Below, piece by piece: positions 24,334-33,009 of a stretch of 64,000 nt of DNA. The DNA is taken from positions 385,364-449,363 of the forward strand of contig NZ_CSTE01000001.1 of assembly GCF_001368915.1 (NCBI RefSeq), read 5' to 3'. This DNA is from Haloferax massiliensis (lineage in GTDB: Archaea; Halobacteriota; Halobacteria; Halobacteriales; Haloferacaceae). Position numbers and translations under genes: made by a program. The notes below the pieces were generated by a model. It ran no database searches and was not told the DNA's origin. It saw nothing but the letters and a program-made list of their open reading frames with translations. Every line of letters starts with the position of its first letter. Position 1 is the first letter of the stretch.

Positions 24334-25854
24334 TCAGGCGAGGAACACGTGTCGCGGCCGGTCCGCGAGCACGTCGCGGCCCCACTGGACCGTGTCGCGG
24401 AACGCGTCGGAGCGGAAGAACTCCATCGCGTCGTCCTGCGAGCGCCACTGGCTGGCGATGAACATGTCGTCTTCGTCCTCGACGTTGACCATCAGGTCCG
24501 TGTCGAAGTGGCCGTCCATCTCTTCGAGGAGGCCGCCGACGGTGCCGAACTTCTCGACGAAGTCGCCGCGGTGTTCGGACTTGACGGTGTAGAACATCCC
24601 CATCGTGCCGAAGCCGGACTCCTCGCCGGCGCGCTCGACGATGCCGGGAAGCTCCGAGAGGAAGCCCGCGGCGGTCTCGGCGGCCGACGCCGTCTCCCAG
24701 ATGGAGACGACGGCGACCCGCCCGCGCTCGTTGGCCTCGTAGACGGCCGTCTTGACGTGCGTCGGGTAGTGGTCGAAGTTGCCCCGGAGGCCCTCGACCT
24801 CCTCGAACAGCTCGTCGGCGTCGGCCTCGGAGTAGAGGACCGTCGCGTACACGTCCTCGCCGTGGGGCTTGCCGGCGTAGATGTTCAGCTCTTCGAGCTG
24901 TCCGCGGATGTCTTCGTCGTCGCCGTCGTCGCCGTGGTGGTGTCCACCGTCGTCGCCGTCGCCGTGGTGGTGGCCGTCACCGCCCTCGCCGCCGTGGTGG
25001 CCGCCCTCGCCGCCCTGATGGCCGCCCTCCCCGTGCGCGTGCGCGCCGTGGTGGGACTCGTCTTCGAACTCGCTCGTCGGGACGCCGTCGCCCGCGAGGA
25101 ACGCGCCGAGGTCGGACGGCGGGAAGCGCCGGCCGACGTAGAACTGGCCGAACTCGCCGTACTTCGAGGACACCTCGTCGAAGCGCATCTCGTAGACGAT
25201 GTCCTTGATGTCGGTCGGGTCGTCGCCGAACAGCGTGACGCCCCACTCGTAGTCGTCGAAGCCGACCGAGGAGGCGATGACCTGCTTGATCTTCCCGGCG
25301 TACTTCCGGCCGGTGTCGCCGTGGGTCGACATCAGCTCGCGGCGCTCGTCGAACGAGAGGTCGTACCAGTTGTGCTCCTCGCCGCGGCGCTTCGACATCG
25401 GGTAGAAGGACATGTAGGTGTCCTCGGGGATGTCGGGCTTGAGTTTGCCCTCGATGTAGCGGAGCAGTCCCGTATCGATGTCCTCCTCGTTGCCCTCGAA
25501 GTAGTCGTCCGAGACGTAGCCGGACACCTCGGTGACGGAGACGTAGGAGGTCGGCTGTTCGGTGAAGGCCGCGAGCGCGGTCCGCTCGAACTGCCGTTCG
25601 GCGCGGGAGACGTCGTCCAGCGTCGGCCGGAAGTGAACGACCACGAAGTCCGCCTTGTGGCCGAGGACGGAGAAGACGGCGGACGCGCCCGCCTCGGCGT
25701 CCTCGACCGCCTCGTGGGCGTCGAGGTACGCGACGCCCTCCTCGATTGCGCGGCGGCGCTCGTGTTCGGGCGCGTCACGCCACGCGTCCCAGTCGACGGT
25801 TCGGAAGTCGTGCAGCGCGAACCAGCCCTCGTCGGTCTGTGGGGCCTCTACCAT
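24334..25854 (-). CDS. pitA: PitA: chlorite dismutase/HemQ-family domain fused to an ABM-type domain
   Basis: 506 aa. Two haem-binding-family modules. The first, a chlorite dismutase/HemQ-like domain (about 1-262), has the conserved motif RRELMSTHGDTGRKYAGK with His178 at the place of the proximal haem ligand. Then a linker of about 40 residues (268-308) with about 13 His plus Gly/Asp/Glu, likely metal-binding. Then an ABM-type domain (about 320-506). This design is the PitA protein described from Haloferax volcanii; its HemQ part suggests coproheme decarboxylation in haem synthesis, but function in vivo is not known to me. Confidence 0.93.
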   Translation of the reverse strand: MVEAPQTDEGWFALHDFRTVDWDAWRDAPEHERRRAIEEGVAYLDAHEAVEDAEAGASAVFSVLGHKADFVVVHFRPTLDDVSRAERQFERTALAAFTEQPTSYVSVTEVSGYVSDDYFEGNEEDIDTGLLRYIEGKLKPDIPEDTYMSFYPMSKRRGEEHNWYDLSFDERRELMSTHGDTGRKYAGKIKQVIASSVGFDDYEWGVTLFGDDPTDIKDIVYEMRFDEVSSKYGEFGQFYVGRRFPPSDLGAFLAGDGVPTSEFEDESHHGAHAHGEGGHQGGEGGHHGGEGGDGHHHGDGDDGGHHHGDDGDDEDIRGQLEELNIYAGKPHGEDVYATVLYSEADADELFEEVEGLRGNFDHYPTHVKTAVYEANERGRVAVVSIWETASAAETAAGFLSELPGIVERAGEESGFGTMGMFYTVKSEHRGDFVEKFGTVGGLLEEMDGHFDTDLMVNVEDEDDMFIASQWRSQDDAMEFFRSDAFRDTVQWGRDVLADRPRHVFLA

Positions 25855-25981
25855 ACCGTGGCCTAGGGAGTCATCCGGTATTGAAGTTGCGAGTCGTTTT
25901 CGCGGTTCGAGAACCGTCGAAGGAAAGCGGGACGGCTCCGGTCGGAGCGGTCAGGAGGGCCGTCGCCCCCGACCGAGGCGC

Positions 25982-27766
25982 TCAGCCGAGGAGCGTCGGC
26001 CCGAATATCATGAGCACGAGCGACGCGAGCATCGTGAGGCCGATGGAGGTCGTGATGGTGCGGACGACGGTGTGGGGGTCGTCGACCGGGAGCCGCGAGA
26101 CGACGGCCTCGGCCGAGGTCCGCAGGATTCGACCGCCGTCGAGCGGATAACCGGGGATGCAGTTGAAAAGCCCCAGTTGGAGGTTAATCCACGCCGTCCA
26201 GAACAGGACGTTGGCGACGATGAAGACGCCGCCGCCGAGGAAGCCGAGCGGGCCGCCGACCTGATAGAAGTTGACGACCTGCCCGGTGAAGCCGGGGAAG
26301 TTCGGAATCCCGAGGACGACCGACGCGAGGGGCAACAGCAGCGACACGTAGACGAGTTGGAGGGGCGACCCGGCGAAGGCGGTCGCGAGGCCGCCATCGC
26401 CGCCGTCACCGCCGAGAAGCGAGAGGTACGTCCCCGCGGGGTACTCCTGCGTGCCGAAGTCGGTCAGGAGCAGGCCGCTCGTCCCCTGGAAGATGTTGAC
26501 GCCGAGGAAGCCGTTGCCGTCCTGGTCGTTCGTGCCGAGCGTCACCTGCACCGTCTCGAAGCCGCCGTCGCGGTAGACTTCGACGGCGACGGTCTGGTCG
26601 GGGTCGGTCCGGTCGAGCGCCTGCTGAAGCTCCGTCGAGGAGGTGATGCGCTCGCCGTTGAACGACGAGACGATGAGGGGTTGGGTCGTCCCCGTGGCGT
26701 TGTACAGCGGGCTGTTCTCGGCGACGTTGGTGATGTAGGCACCCACCGGGATGGTGCGCTCGCCGGCGGAGGTGTCGAGGCGGGCGAACCGCGAGTCGCC
26801 GACGGCCGACTCGAAGTCGGCGCGCGTCGAGACGGCGGTCCCGTTGACCGCGGTCACGCGAATCGGGTCGCTGCCGGACTCGACGGTCAGGTTCGCCGGG
26901 TTGCCGGCGACGGAGCCGGCGACGACGAGTTCGCGCGTGACCGAGATGGTCCGCTCGCCGTCGAGTTCGACCGACACCGTCTCCGCGTCCGTGCCGAGGA
27001 GCGCGGCGTCGAGTTCCCGCGTCGTGTTGACCGGCGTGCCCTCGATGGCGGTCACGCGGTCGCCGCCCGAGATGCCCGCCGCGTCGGCCGGCGACCCGGC
27101 GTACGCGCCGGAGACGGCGACGCCGGGCGCGACCGAGATGGAGCCGATGACCGGGCCGAAAAGCAGGGCGAACGCGACGAGCGTGACGGCGAAGTTGTTC
27201 GTCACGCCGGCGGCGAACATCCGCGACTTGCCGCCGCGGTCGGCGCGGCGCTGGCTCTCCTCGGAGGGTTCGACGAACGCCCCGACGGGGAGAATCGTCA
27301 GGAGGACGACGCCCATCGACTCCACGTCGATGCCCTCGACGCGGCTGAGGACGCCGTGGCCCCCCTCGTGGACGACGAGGCCGACGAGGAGGCCGAAGAG
27401 GATTTCCGGCGCGACCGAAAGCGGGAGGAAGTCGTTGACGCCGGGGATGACGAGGAAGTTCTGCGGCTGGTTCACCTGCGTCGGGGCGGGCGGGTTCTGG
27501 AGGATGACGACCGCCTGATAGACGAGGAGGACGAACGTCCCGACCATGATGACGAGGGCGATACCGAGGCCGACGTTACTCCACGCCCGCCAGAACCGCT
27601 TGGGGGCGGCGATTCTGTCGAGGAGTTCGCGGCCGCGACGGGTGTGGACCGTCGTGAGGGGACCCTGGACGCGGACGTACTCGGGGAGGATACCACGAGC
27701 ACGCAACAGCGCCGCGAGGAGAGAGTAGGCGATGAAGCCGGCGAGAACCCAAAGCAGCGTGTTCAT
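25982..27766 (-). CDS. Site-2 membrane metalloprotease with tandem PDZ domains
   Basis: 594 aa. Intramembrane zinc protease. The HEGGH motif (133-137) lies in a membrane helix and the third ligand region CIPGYPLDGGRIL is near residue 545. Between helices lie two or three PDZ-like domains (about 205-290, 285-345 and 345-420) with AGSPADAAGISGGDRVTAI as the clearest. At least six membrane helices. Such proteases cut anti-sigma factors or membrane regulators. The start is the internal ATG at 27766 (MNTLLWVLAG), since the nine preceding residues are not membrane-like. A likely terminator hairpin GCTCC-GGTC-GGAGC lies near 25932-25945. Confidence 0.92.
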   Translation of the reverse strand: MNTLLWVLAGFIAYSLLAALLRARGILPEYVRVQGPLTTVHTRRGRELLDRIAAPKRFWRAWSNVGLGIALVIMVGTFVLLVYQAVVILQNPPAPTQVNQPQNFLVIPGVNDFLPLSVAPEILFGLLVGLVVHEGGHGVLSRVEGIDVESMGVVLLTILPVGAFVEPSEESQRRADRGGKSRMFAAGVTNNFAVTLVAFALLFGPVIGSISVAPGVAVSGAYAGSPADAAGISGGDRVTAIEGTPVNTTRELDAALLGTDAETVSVELDGERTISVTRELVVAGSVAGNPANLTVESGSDPIRVTAVNGTAVSTRADFESAVGDSRFARLDTSAGERTIPVGAYITNVAENSPLYNATGTTQPLIVSSFNGERITSSTELQQALDRTDPDQTVAVEVYRDGGFETVQVTLGTNDQDGNGFLGVNIFQGTSGLLLTDFGTQEYPAGTYLSLLGGDGGDGGLATAFAGSPLQLVYVSLLLPLASVVLGIPNFPGFTGQVVNFYQVGGPLGFLGGGVFIVANVLFWTAWINLQLGLFNCIPGYPLDGGRILRTSAEAVVSRLPVDDPHTVVRTITTSIGLTMLASLVLMIFGPTLLG

Positions 27767-27883
27767 CGCCCGAAGGGAAGCGGCGCGCGCCAAAAGGCGT
27801 TCGGGTTACGATTCCACCGTTCGGGTCACGGTACCGCGTTCGACGAGCGCGAGCGCCGACCCGGCCCGCGACCGAGAGTCGGG

Positions 27884-28360
27884 TTACTCGTCGTCGTCGT
27901 CGCCGGGCGACTCGATTTCGACTTCGACCGCGCCGTCGTCGTCCGCGTCGGTCTCGTCGTCGCTCGCGTCGGCAGTCTCGTCTGCCTCGTCCGTCTCGTC
28001 GTCGGAGGCGGCGTCGTCCGTTTCCTCCTCGGGGTCGTGTTCGACGGTGACCGTGGCGTCCTCGTCGTCGGTCGCGTCGTCCGCGCCGGTCTCCTCGTCG
28101 GCCGCCGTCTCGCCCTCGGCGGGGTCGTCGGCGAGCGCGATGTCGGTGAAGGAGTCGCCGGACGACGAGCGAAGCCGAGAGACGGCGTAGGCGACGCCCA
28201 CGAGGAGCAACGCGACGAGGAGCAGACGGCCCCACGAGCGGCCGCCCGAGGAGTCGTCGTCGACGGACGCCTGTTCGGAGTCGGCGTCGAACTCCTCCAG
28301 TTCGACGTCGAATTCGTCTTGCGATTCCTCCACGGACCGGATGAAGTCGATGAGAGACAT
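27884..28360 (-). CDS. Acidic single-span membrane protein
   Basis: 158 aa. N-terminal soluble part MSLIDFIRSVEESQDEFDVE, one membrane helix about 45-61 (RLLLVALLLVGVAYAVS), then about 90 residues of Asp/Glu-rich low complexity ending ESPGDDDDE. No catalytic motif. The ATG at 28360 is chosen; the longer in-frame start adds an unlikely Arg/Pro-rich segment. It lies divergent from the LURP-one-like gene. The tail composition may serve as a salt-solvation or binding region. Confidence 0.72.
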   Translation of the reverse strand: MSLIDFIRSVEESQDEFDVELEEFDADSEQASVDDDSSGGRSWGRLLLVALLLVGVAYAVSRLRSSSGDSFTDIALADDPAEGETAADEETGADDATDDEDATVTVEHDPEEETDDAASDDETDEADETADASDDETDADDDGAVEVEIESPGDDDDE

Positions 28361-28491
28361 GTGAACTGTGATGCGGCGAGGCCGCGGTAGGCGTCGTTCG
28401 CGGGGGAACGAGCCCGTCTCACCGTACGCGCGTCGGGGACATAAGTCGTCCCCCAGAAGGGTTTTAGCCACCCCGGCGACGAACGGGAACC

Positions 28492-29031
28492 GTGTTCGAC
28501 AGTTCCCGCTACGAGGTCCGACAGAAGGTGTCCATCAGCAACAAGTACGTCGTCTACGAGGGCGACGACCCCGTCCTCTCGGCGAAGCAAAAGAAGTTCA
28601 AACTGAAAGAGGACTTCCGGCTGAACGACCATGACACCGGCGAGGAGCGGTTCCGCGTCAAGGCCGACAGCGTCCTCGACGTGTCGGCGGCCTACGACAT
28701 CGTCGACAGTCGGACCGGCGAGCGCGTCGGCGCGGTCAAACGCGGCGCGTTCTCGTTCGCCAGACACACCTACCAACTGCTCGGCCCCGACGGCTCGGTC
28801 GCGGGGCGAATCGTCGAGGACAGCGTCCCGATGGCGGTCGCCAGACGGCTCGTCACGACGCTCATTCCGTTTTCCTACCGCATCGAGGACGCGACAGGAG
28901 CGTCGGTCGGCGCGGTGGACGGGCAGTTCTCGCTCCGGGACAAGTACACCGTCGACGTGGACCGCGAGCGAATCGACCCGCGACTCGCCGTCGTCGGCGC
29001 GGTCGTCATAGACGCCATCGAGGAGAACTGA
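28492..29031 (+). CDS. LURP-one-related / tubby-like fold protein
   Basis: 179 aa, GTG start. Contains the beta-barrel pattern of LURP-one-related/scramblase-type proteins: YEVRQKVSISNKYVVYEGDD (about 6-25), RFRVKADSVLDVSAAYDI, GAVKRGAFSFARHTYQL, IVEDSVPMAVARRLVTTLIPFSYRI and FSLRDKYTVDVD near 147. Function in Archaea unknown; eukaryotic members bind membranes. A TATA-like GTTTTAGCC about 28 bases ahead supports the GTG as a leaderless start. Confidence 0.8.
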   Translation: MFDSSRYEVRQKVSISNKYVVYEGDDPVLSAKQKKFKLKEDFRLNDHDTGEERFRVKADSVLDVSAAYDIVDSRTGERVGAVKRGAFSFARHTYQLLGPDGSVAGRIVEDSVPMAVARRLVTTLIPFSYRIEDATGASVGAVDGQFSLRDKYTVDVDRERIDPRLAVVGAVVIDAIEEN

Positions 29032-29065
29032 CGGTCCGGTGAGGGTGGTGGCGAGGGACGAGGAG

Positions 29066-30739
29066 TCAGTCTTCGCGGCGGAGTCGCGCGACGACGAAGT
29101 CGCGCTCTAGCTCGCCGAGGAACTCGCCGAGTCGCGGTCCCTGTTCGGCGTCGAAAAACAGGCGGTAGCCGGCGGCGAAGAAGTCGCCCATCTCGATGCC
29201 GTGGCGGCGCGCGGTCTCGTAGATTTCGCCCTGAATCGCCTCGCCGTCGTGGTTCTCCTCGACAAAGTCCGCCAGTTCGTCGAGCGCGGCCTCGACCGCG
29301 GGGTCGAAGTCGAACGCGGGGAGGTCGACCTGCAGGCGGTAGTTGTACTGGTTGTCCATCTTCTCGGCCCAGCGGCGGGCGCGCTCGACCCGGCCGAGCG
29401 CCTCCTCGACCGCCTCGTCGGGCGTGTCCTCGTCGAAGAAGCCCTCGTTGCGGGCCATCTTGACGCGCAGGTCCTCGTCGTCGGTCATGCCGAGGACGGC
29501 CGCGAACGTGTACGGGAGCCGAACCCGGTCCTCGCGGACCTCGTCGACGACGAACGGGTAGGCGCGCTCGGCGAAGCGGGTCAGGCTCTCGTCGTCGACC
29601 TCGCCGAAGTAGGCGCGCTCGAAGCGGTCGAAGTCGTCAACGAGCTGGTCGAGCCGCGTGAGGTCGAGGTCGCGGGCCTTCCGCGGGTTGAGCGCGAAGA
29701 AGTACCGGAGCACCTCGGGTTCGAGCAGGTCGAGCATCTCCGCGACGGTGACGATGTTGCCGGCGGACGACGACAGCGCCTCGCCGTTGAGCGTGAACCA
29801 CTCGTACACCATCGGCACCGGCGGCTCGATTCCGAGGACGTTCTCGGCGATGTCCTTGCCGGAGGGCCACGAGCCCTCGGCGTGGTCCTTGCCGAACGGC
29901 TCGAAGTCGACGCCGAGGACCTGCCACTGGCCGGGCCACTCGAAGCGCCACGGGAGCTTGCCCTCGCGGAACGTCGCGGTCCCCTCGTGGCCGCAGCCGT
30001 CGATGGTGTTGTCGCCGACGGTCATGTCGGTACAGACGTAGTCGACGGTGCCGGCGTCGAGGTCGATGTCCGTGACCGTCTCCGTGATTTTGCCGCACTC
30101 GGCGCAGACGGGGTTGAAGGGGACGTAGTCCTCGTCGACCTTCGACTGGTACTCGCCCAGCACCTCGCGCGCGGTGTCGGCGTGTTCGAGGACGTGTTCG
30201 ACCACGGGGTCGAAGTCGCCGTTCTCGTACAGTTCGGTGTTGGAAATCATCTCCACCGGGACGCCGAGGCGGTCGGCGTCGGCCTTCAGGAGCGCCGCGA
30301 AGTGCGCCGCATAGGACTCGGTCTCGCCGAACGGGTCCGGAATCGACGTGTACGGCTTGCCGAGGTTGCGGCCGAGCGCGCCGGCGTCGACCTCGCCGAG
30401 GCCGACGATGTTGCCGTCGGCGTCCGCGAGCTTTCGCGGGAGCTTCCGGAGGGGGTCCTTGTCGTCGCTGGTGAACACCTGCCGGACCTCGTGGCCGCGC
30501 TCGCGGAGCACCTCGGCGACGAAGTAGCCGCGCATAATCTCGTTGAAGTTGCCGAGGTGAGCCACGCCGGACGGGGAGACGCCGCCCTTGATTACGACCG
30601 GCTCGTCGGGGTCGCGGGCCTCGATTTCGTCGGCGACCTCGTCGGCCCAGAAGCCGTGGTGATTGGCGTCCGCGTCGCCGTCGCCGTCGGTCGCGTCCGC
30701 GGCGGGAGCGTCGCCGCGAGAGGGGTCGTTCGTCGCCAT
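29066..30739 (-). CDS. lysS: Lysyl-tRNA synthetase, class I
   Basis: 557 aa. Class I LysRS, the archaeal form. ATP site: GGVSPSGVAHLGNFNEI (HLGN at 61-64, the HIGH motif) and the KMSKS counterpart SSSAGNIVT near 325. A zinc-binding pair CAECGK and a nearby CGHEG follow the editing-like insert. An acidic N-terminal 25-residue extension is haloarchaeal. The ATG lies one base after the pyrH stop, so the pair is one operon. A tRNA-Lys gene is at 51909-51982, 21 kb away. Confidence 0.96.
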   Translation of the reverse strand: MATNDPSRGDAPAADATDGDGDADANHHGFWADEVADEIEARDPDEPVVIKGGVSPSGVAHLGNFNEIMRGYFVAEVLRERGHEVRQVFTSDDKDPLRKLPRKLADADGNIVGLGEVDAGALGRNLGKPYTSIPDPFGETESYAAHFAALLKADADRLGVPVEMISNTELYENGDFDPVVEHVLEHADTAREVLGEYQSKVDEDYVPFNPVCAECGKITETVTDIDLDAGTVDYVCTDMTVGDNTIDGCGHEGTATFREGKLPWRFEWPGQWQVLGVDFEPFGKDHAEGSWPSGKDIAENVLGIEPPVPMVYEWFTLNGEALSSSAGNIVTVAEMLDLLEPEVLRYFFALNPRKARDLDLTRLDQLVDDFDRFERAYFGEVDDESLTRFAERAYPFVVDEVREDRVRLPYTFAAVLGMTDDEDLRVKMARNEGFFDEDTPDEAVEEALGRVERARRWAEKMDNQYNYRLQVDLPAFDFDPAVEAALDELADFVEENHDGEAIQGEIYETARRHGIEMGDFFAAGYRLFFDAEQGPRLGEFLGELERDFVVARLRRED

Positions 30740-30740
30740 C

Positions 30741-31454
30741 TCAGGGTGCCCAGTAGGTCGGTTCGTCGCCGCCCTCGGGGATGATGTCGGTGCCCGTGTG
30801 CTCGCCGCGGAGGACCGCCGGCGTGATGCGGTCGGGGTCCGTGCCGTCGAGGACGATGGTGCGCATCTTCGCGCGCTCGATGAGCTTCGCGGCGAGGAGG
30901 TCGACCGGGGCGGACGAGCCGGCGTTCATCTCGATGTCGCCGATGACGTCGACGAGCTCCGCGGCGGTCATCTCCTCGAACTTCGTCGCGTCGGGGTCGG
31001 ATTTCGGGTCGGCGCTGAACACGCCGTCGACGCTGGTCGCGTAGACGAGCAGGTCGGCGTCGACGTACTCGGCGAGCGCGGCCGCGACGGCGTCCGTGGT
31101 CTGGCCGGGCATGACGCCGCCCATCACCGAGATGTCGCCGCGCCGGATGGCGTCGCCGGCGTCCTCGTAGTCGTGGGCGACCTTGGGGTCGACCTGCGAG
31201 CCGAGCGCCGCGATGAGCAGGCGGGCGTTGATTCTGGTCACGTCGATGCCGATCTGGTCGAGTTGAACCTCGTTCGCGCCGAGGTCACGGGCCGCGCCGA
31301 TGTAGTCGCGGGCGACGCCGCCGCCGCCGACGACCGCACCGATTTCGCACCCGTCCCGCGCGAGCGTTTCGACGACGGAGGCGTGACCCTCCACGCGTCG
31401 AGCGTCGAGGTCCGGCGCGAGCACGCTTCCGCCGATGGAGATGACGACTCTCAT
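30741..31454 (-). CDS. pyrH: Uridylate kinase (archaeal UMP kinase)
   Basis: 237 aa. Phosphorylates UMP to UDP. Amino acid kinase fold: MRVVISIGGSVLAPDLD, the GAVVGGGGVARDYIGAAR loop (about 38-55), VMGGVMPGQTTDAVAA near 108, YATSVDGVFSADP near 137 and EMNAGSSAPVDLLAAK near 174. The archaeal form starts directly with MRVVISIGGS and lacks the bacterial GTP-effector pattern. A TATA-like CTTAAG, read on the minus strand at 31480-31486, is about 28 bases upstream, suggesting a leaderless mRNA. Confidence 0.95.
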   Translation of the reverse strand: MRVVISIGGSVLAPDLDARRVEGHASVVETLARDGCEIGAVVGGGGVARDYIGAARDLGANEVQLDQIGIDVTRINARLLIAALGSQVDPKVAHDYEDAGDAIRRGDISVMGGVMPGQTTDAVAAALAEYVDADLLVYATSVDGVFSADPKSDPDATKFEEMTAAELVDVIGDIEMNAGSSAPVDLLAAKLIERAKMRTIVLDGTDPDRITPAVLRGEHTGTDIIPEGGDEPTYWAP

Positions 31455-31479
31455 TGCACACGGGTATCCGTGACCGCAT

Positions 31480-31527
31480 CTTAAGGGTTATCAACTGCGA
31501 GACGCCCGTGTCGGGGGCTTTAAACCA
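31480..31527. promoter_or_regulatory. Divergent promoters for pyrH-lysS and the 31548 gene
   Basis: Two TATA-like boxes back to back in 93 bp: CTTAAG at about 31480-31486 for the minus-strand pyrH (start 31454) and CTTTAAAC at 31518-31525 for the plus-strand gene at 31548. Both lie about 26 bases from their start codon, as for leaderless archaeal mRNAs. Confidence 0.7.
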
Positions 31528-31547
31528 CTCTCGCGGCGACTACGAGT

Positions 31548-31892
31548 ATGCGACTCGTCACCGTGGAGACGGTTACGCTCGTCGTCGTCGGGTGGGTGCT
31601 CGCTCTCGGCGCGATGCTCGTCCGCCACCGCCGCGGCGAGGTCGACCGCAGGACCGTCTTCAACTGGGCGCTGGTGGCCTGTTTTTCGGTCGGCTGGGCG
31701 CTCTGGCAGTTCGACACGTTGCCCGCGACGGCCGACACGTCCGTCGGCGCGGCGGCCCCGTGGCTGGCGACGCTCCTCGGCCTCGTCGGCGCGGCCGTCG
31801 CCGTCCACCTCTACCGAACCCGCCCGCGCCCCGAGGCGCGGGAATCGGAGCCGACACCCGAGTCCGACGAGGCCGGCACGGAGCAATCTTAA
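31548..31892 (+). CDS. Three-helix membrane protein, 114 aa
   Basis: 114 aa with helices about 8-24, 40-56 and 67-87 (in order TLVVVGWVLALGAMLV, FNWALVACFSVGWALW, APWLATLLGLVGAAVAV) and an acidic, Pro/Glu-rich C-terminus. No family recognised. It has its own TATA box and ends 24 bases before the moaE fusion, so the two may share a transcript. Confidence 0.7.
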   Translation: MRLVTVETVTLVVVGWVLALGAMLVRHRRGEVDRRTVFNWALVACFSVGWALWQFDTLPATADTSVGAAAPWLATLLGLVGAAVAVHLYRTRPRPEARESEPTPESDEAGTEQS

Positions 31893-31916
31893 ACCGGCGC
31901 GGGCCGTCCTTCGGGT

Positions 31917-32702
31917 ATGCACGTCCTCGGAATCGTCGGCGCGGGCGCGACGGCGCTCTGCGACCGACTCGCCGCGCAGTTGGACGGCCGCGTCGCCACC
32001 GTGGAATCGCTCCCCGAGAGCGCGACCGAACCGGAATCGACAGACGGCGTCGCCGCCGCGTACGGTCTCTCGCCGGACGGTAACTGGGTCGGTACCGGCG
32101 ACGACCGCGGCCTCGATAGCCTCCTCGACGACCTCTCGGCGGCGTACGACTACGCGCTCCTCTCGGGGTTCCCCGACGCGCGCGTCCCGACTCTCGCGCT
32201 CGCCGGAGCCGACGCCGCGAACGTCATCGCGGAGGCCGAAACGGCGGAATCGGCTGACGTGGCGTCGCTCGCCGCCGAAATCGACTCGCGCGAACCGCAC
32301 GTCACGCTCGAAACGCTGGTCAAGCGCGCGAAGGCCGACCCGCTCGAAGTGTACGCCGGAGCGATTGCGACCTTCACCGGGCGGGTGCGCGCGAAGGAGT
32401 CCGAGGGCGACGACCCGACGCTCAGCCTCGAATTCGAGAAGTACGACGGGGTGGCGGAGTCGAAGATGGCCGCGATATCTGAGGAACTGGAGGAGCGCGA
32501 CGGCGTTCTCCGCGTCCTCATGCACCACCGGGTGGGCGTCGTCGGCGACGGAGAAGACATCGTGTTCGTCGTCGTCCTCGCGGGACACCGCCGAGAGGCG
32601 TTCCGGACGGTCGAAGACGGCATCGACCGCCTGAAAGACGAGGTCCCGATATTCAAGAAGGAGACGACCACCGACGAGGAGTTCTGGGTCCACGACCGAT
32701 GA
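31917..32702 (+). CDS. moaE: MobB-like domain fused to molybdopterin synthase catalytic subunit MoaE
   Basis: 261 aa. Residues 1 to about 110 start like MobB (VLGIVGAGATALCDRLAAQL) but the P-loop is degenerate: GAGATALCD lacks a GKT/S triplet. Residues about 120-261 are a full MoaE: AGAIATFTGRVRAKESEGDD, LEFEKYDGVAESKM, VLMHHRVGVVGDGEDIVFVVV and the catalytic PIFKKETT. MoaE adds sulfur to precursor Z with the ubiquitin-like MoaD/SAMP. Haloarchaea use such proteins in both cofactor and SAMP chemistry. The TATA-like CTTAAACC lies near 31888-31895. Confidence 0.92.
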   Translation: MHVLGIVGAGATALCDRLAAQLDGRVATVESLPESATEPESTDGVAAAYGLSPDGNWVGTGDDRGLDSLLDDLSAAYDYALLSGFPDARVPTLALAGADAANVIAEAETAESADVASLAAEIDSREPHVTLETLVKRAKADPLEVYAGAIATFTGRVRAKESEGDDPTLSLEFEKYDGVAESKMAAISEELEERDGVLRVLMHHRVGVVGDGEDIVFVVVLAGHRREAFRTVEDGIDRLKDEVPIFKKETTTDEEFWVHDR

Positions 32703-33009
32703 GGCGGAGCGGATTATCCACGATACGCGGATAGTCGCGACGACGGGGGAATCGGCCGATATTGCGGCATCTATTTCCGCAAAATGAGGCGTCAGACGGG
32801 GTGAAACGGCGCGTATTCGACCCAATGTATTCAAGACATTATTTTTAGAAAGAATCCCTCAAAGACGGTTCTAAAAAATCTAAGACGGTCTCAAAGATTC
32901 CTAAAACGAACCCTTTTGGTCGATTCAGGCTGAAAGCGGCCGAACTAATTCTAACGGACCTTCCTTTATAACAGGTGATGGGTCGATAGGTGGAAGTGAG
33001 GTGTACCAG
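32703..33009 (+). other. AT-rich regulatory region with near-tandem repeats
   Basis: No gene. Hairpin TTGCGG (32762-32767) / CCGCAA (32777-32782). From 32841 to 32910 the G+C drops sharply: CTCAAAGA recurs at 32859 and 32890, each followed by (T/C)CTAAAA, and AAGACGGT at 32862 and 32882. A TATA-like CTTTATAAC lies at about 32965-32973 before the next gene, 37 bases from its ATG. A-tracts spaced like this can bend DNA, so this looks like a regulated promoter. Confidence 0.6.

Noticed and set aside
24879-25070. Gly/His-codon repeat inside pitA as a possible microsatellite or CRISPR-like array
   Set aside because: It is in frame, encodes the known His-rich linker and has no regular repeat-spacer spacing.
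32845-32990. Minus-strand peptide ending FETVLDFLEPSLRDSF across the AT-rich repeats
   Set aside because: No start codon nearby, codons unlike the genome, and the peptide simply reads the near-tandem repeats.
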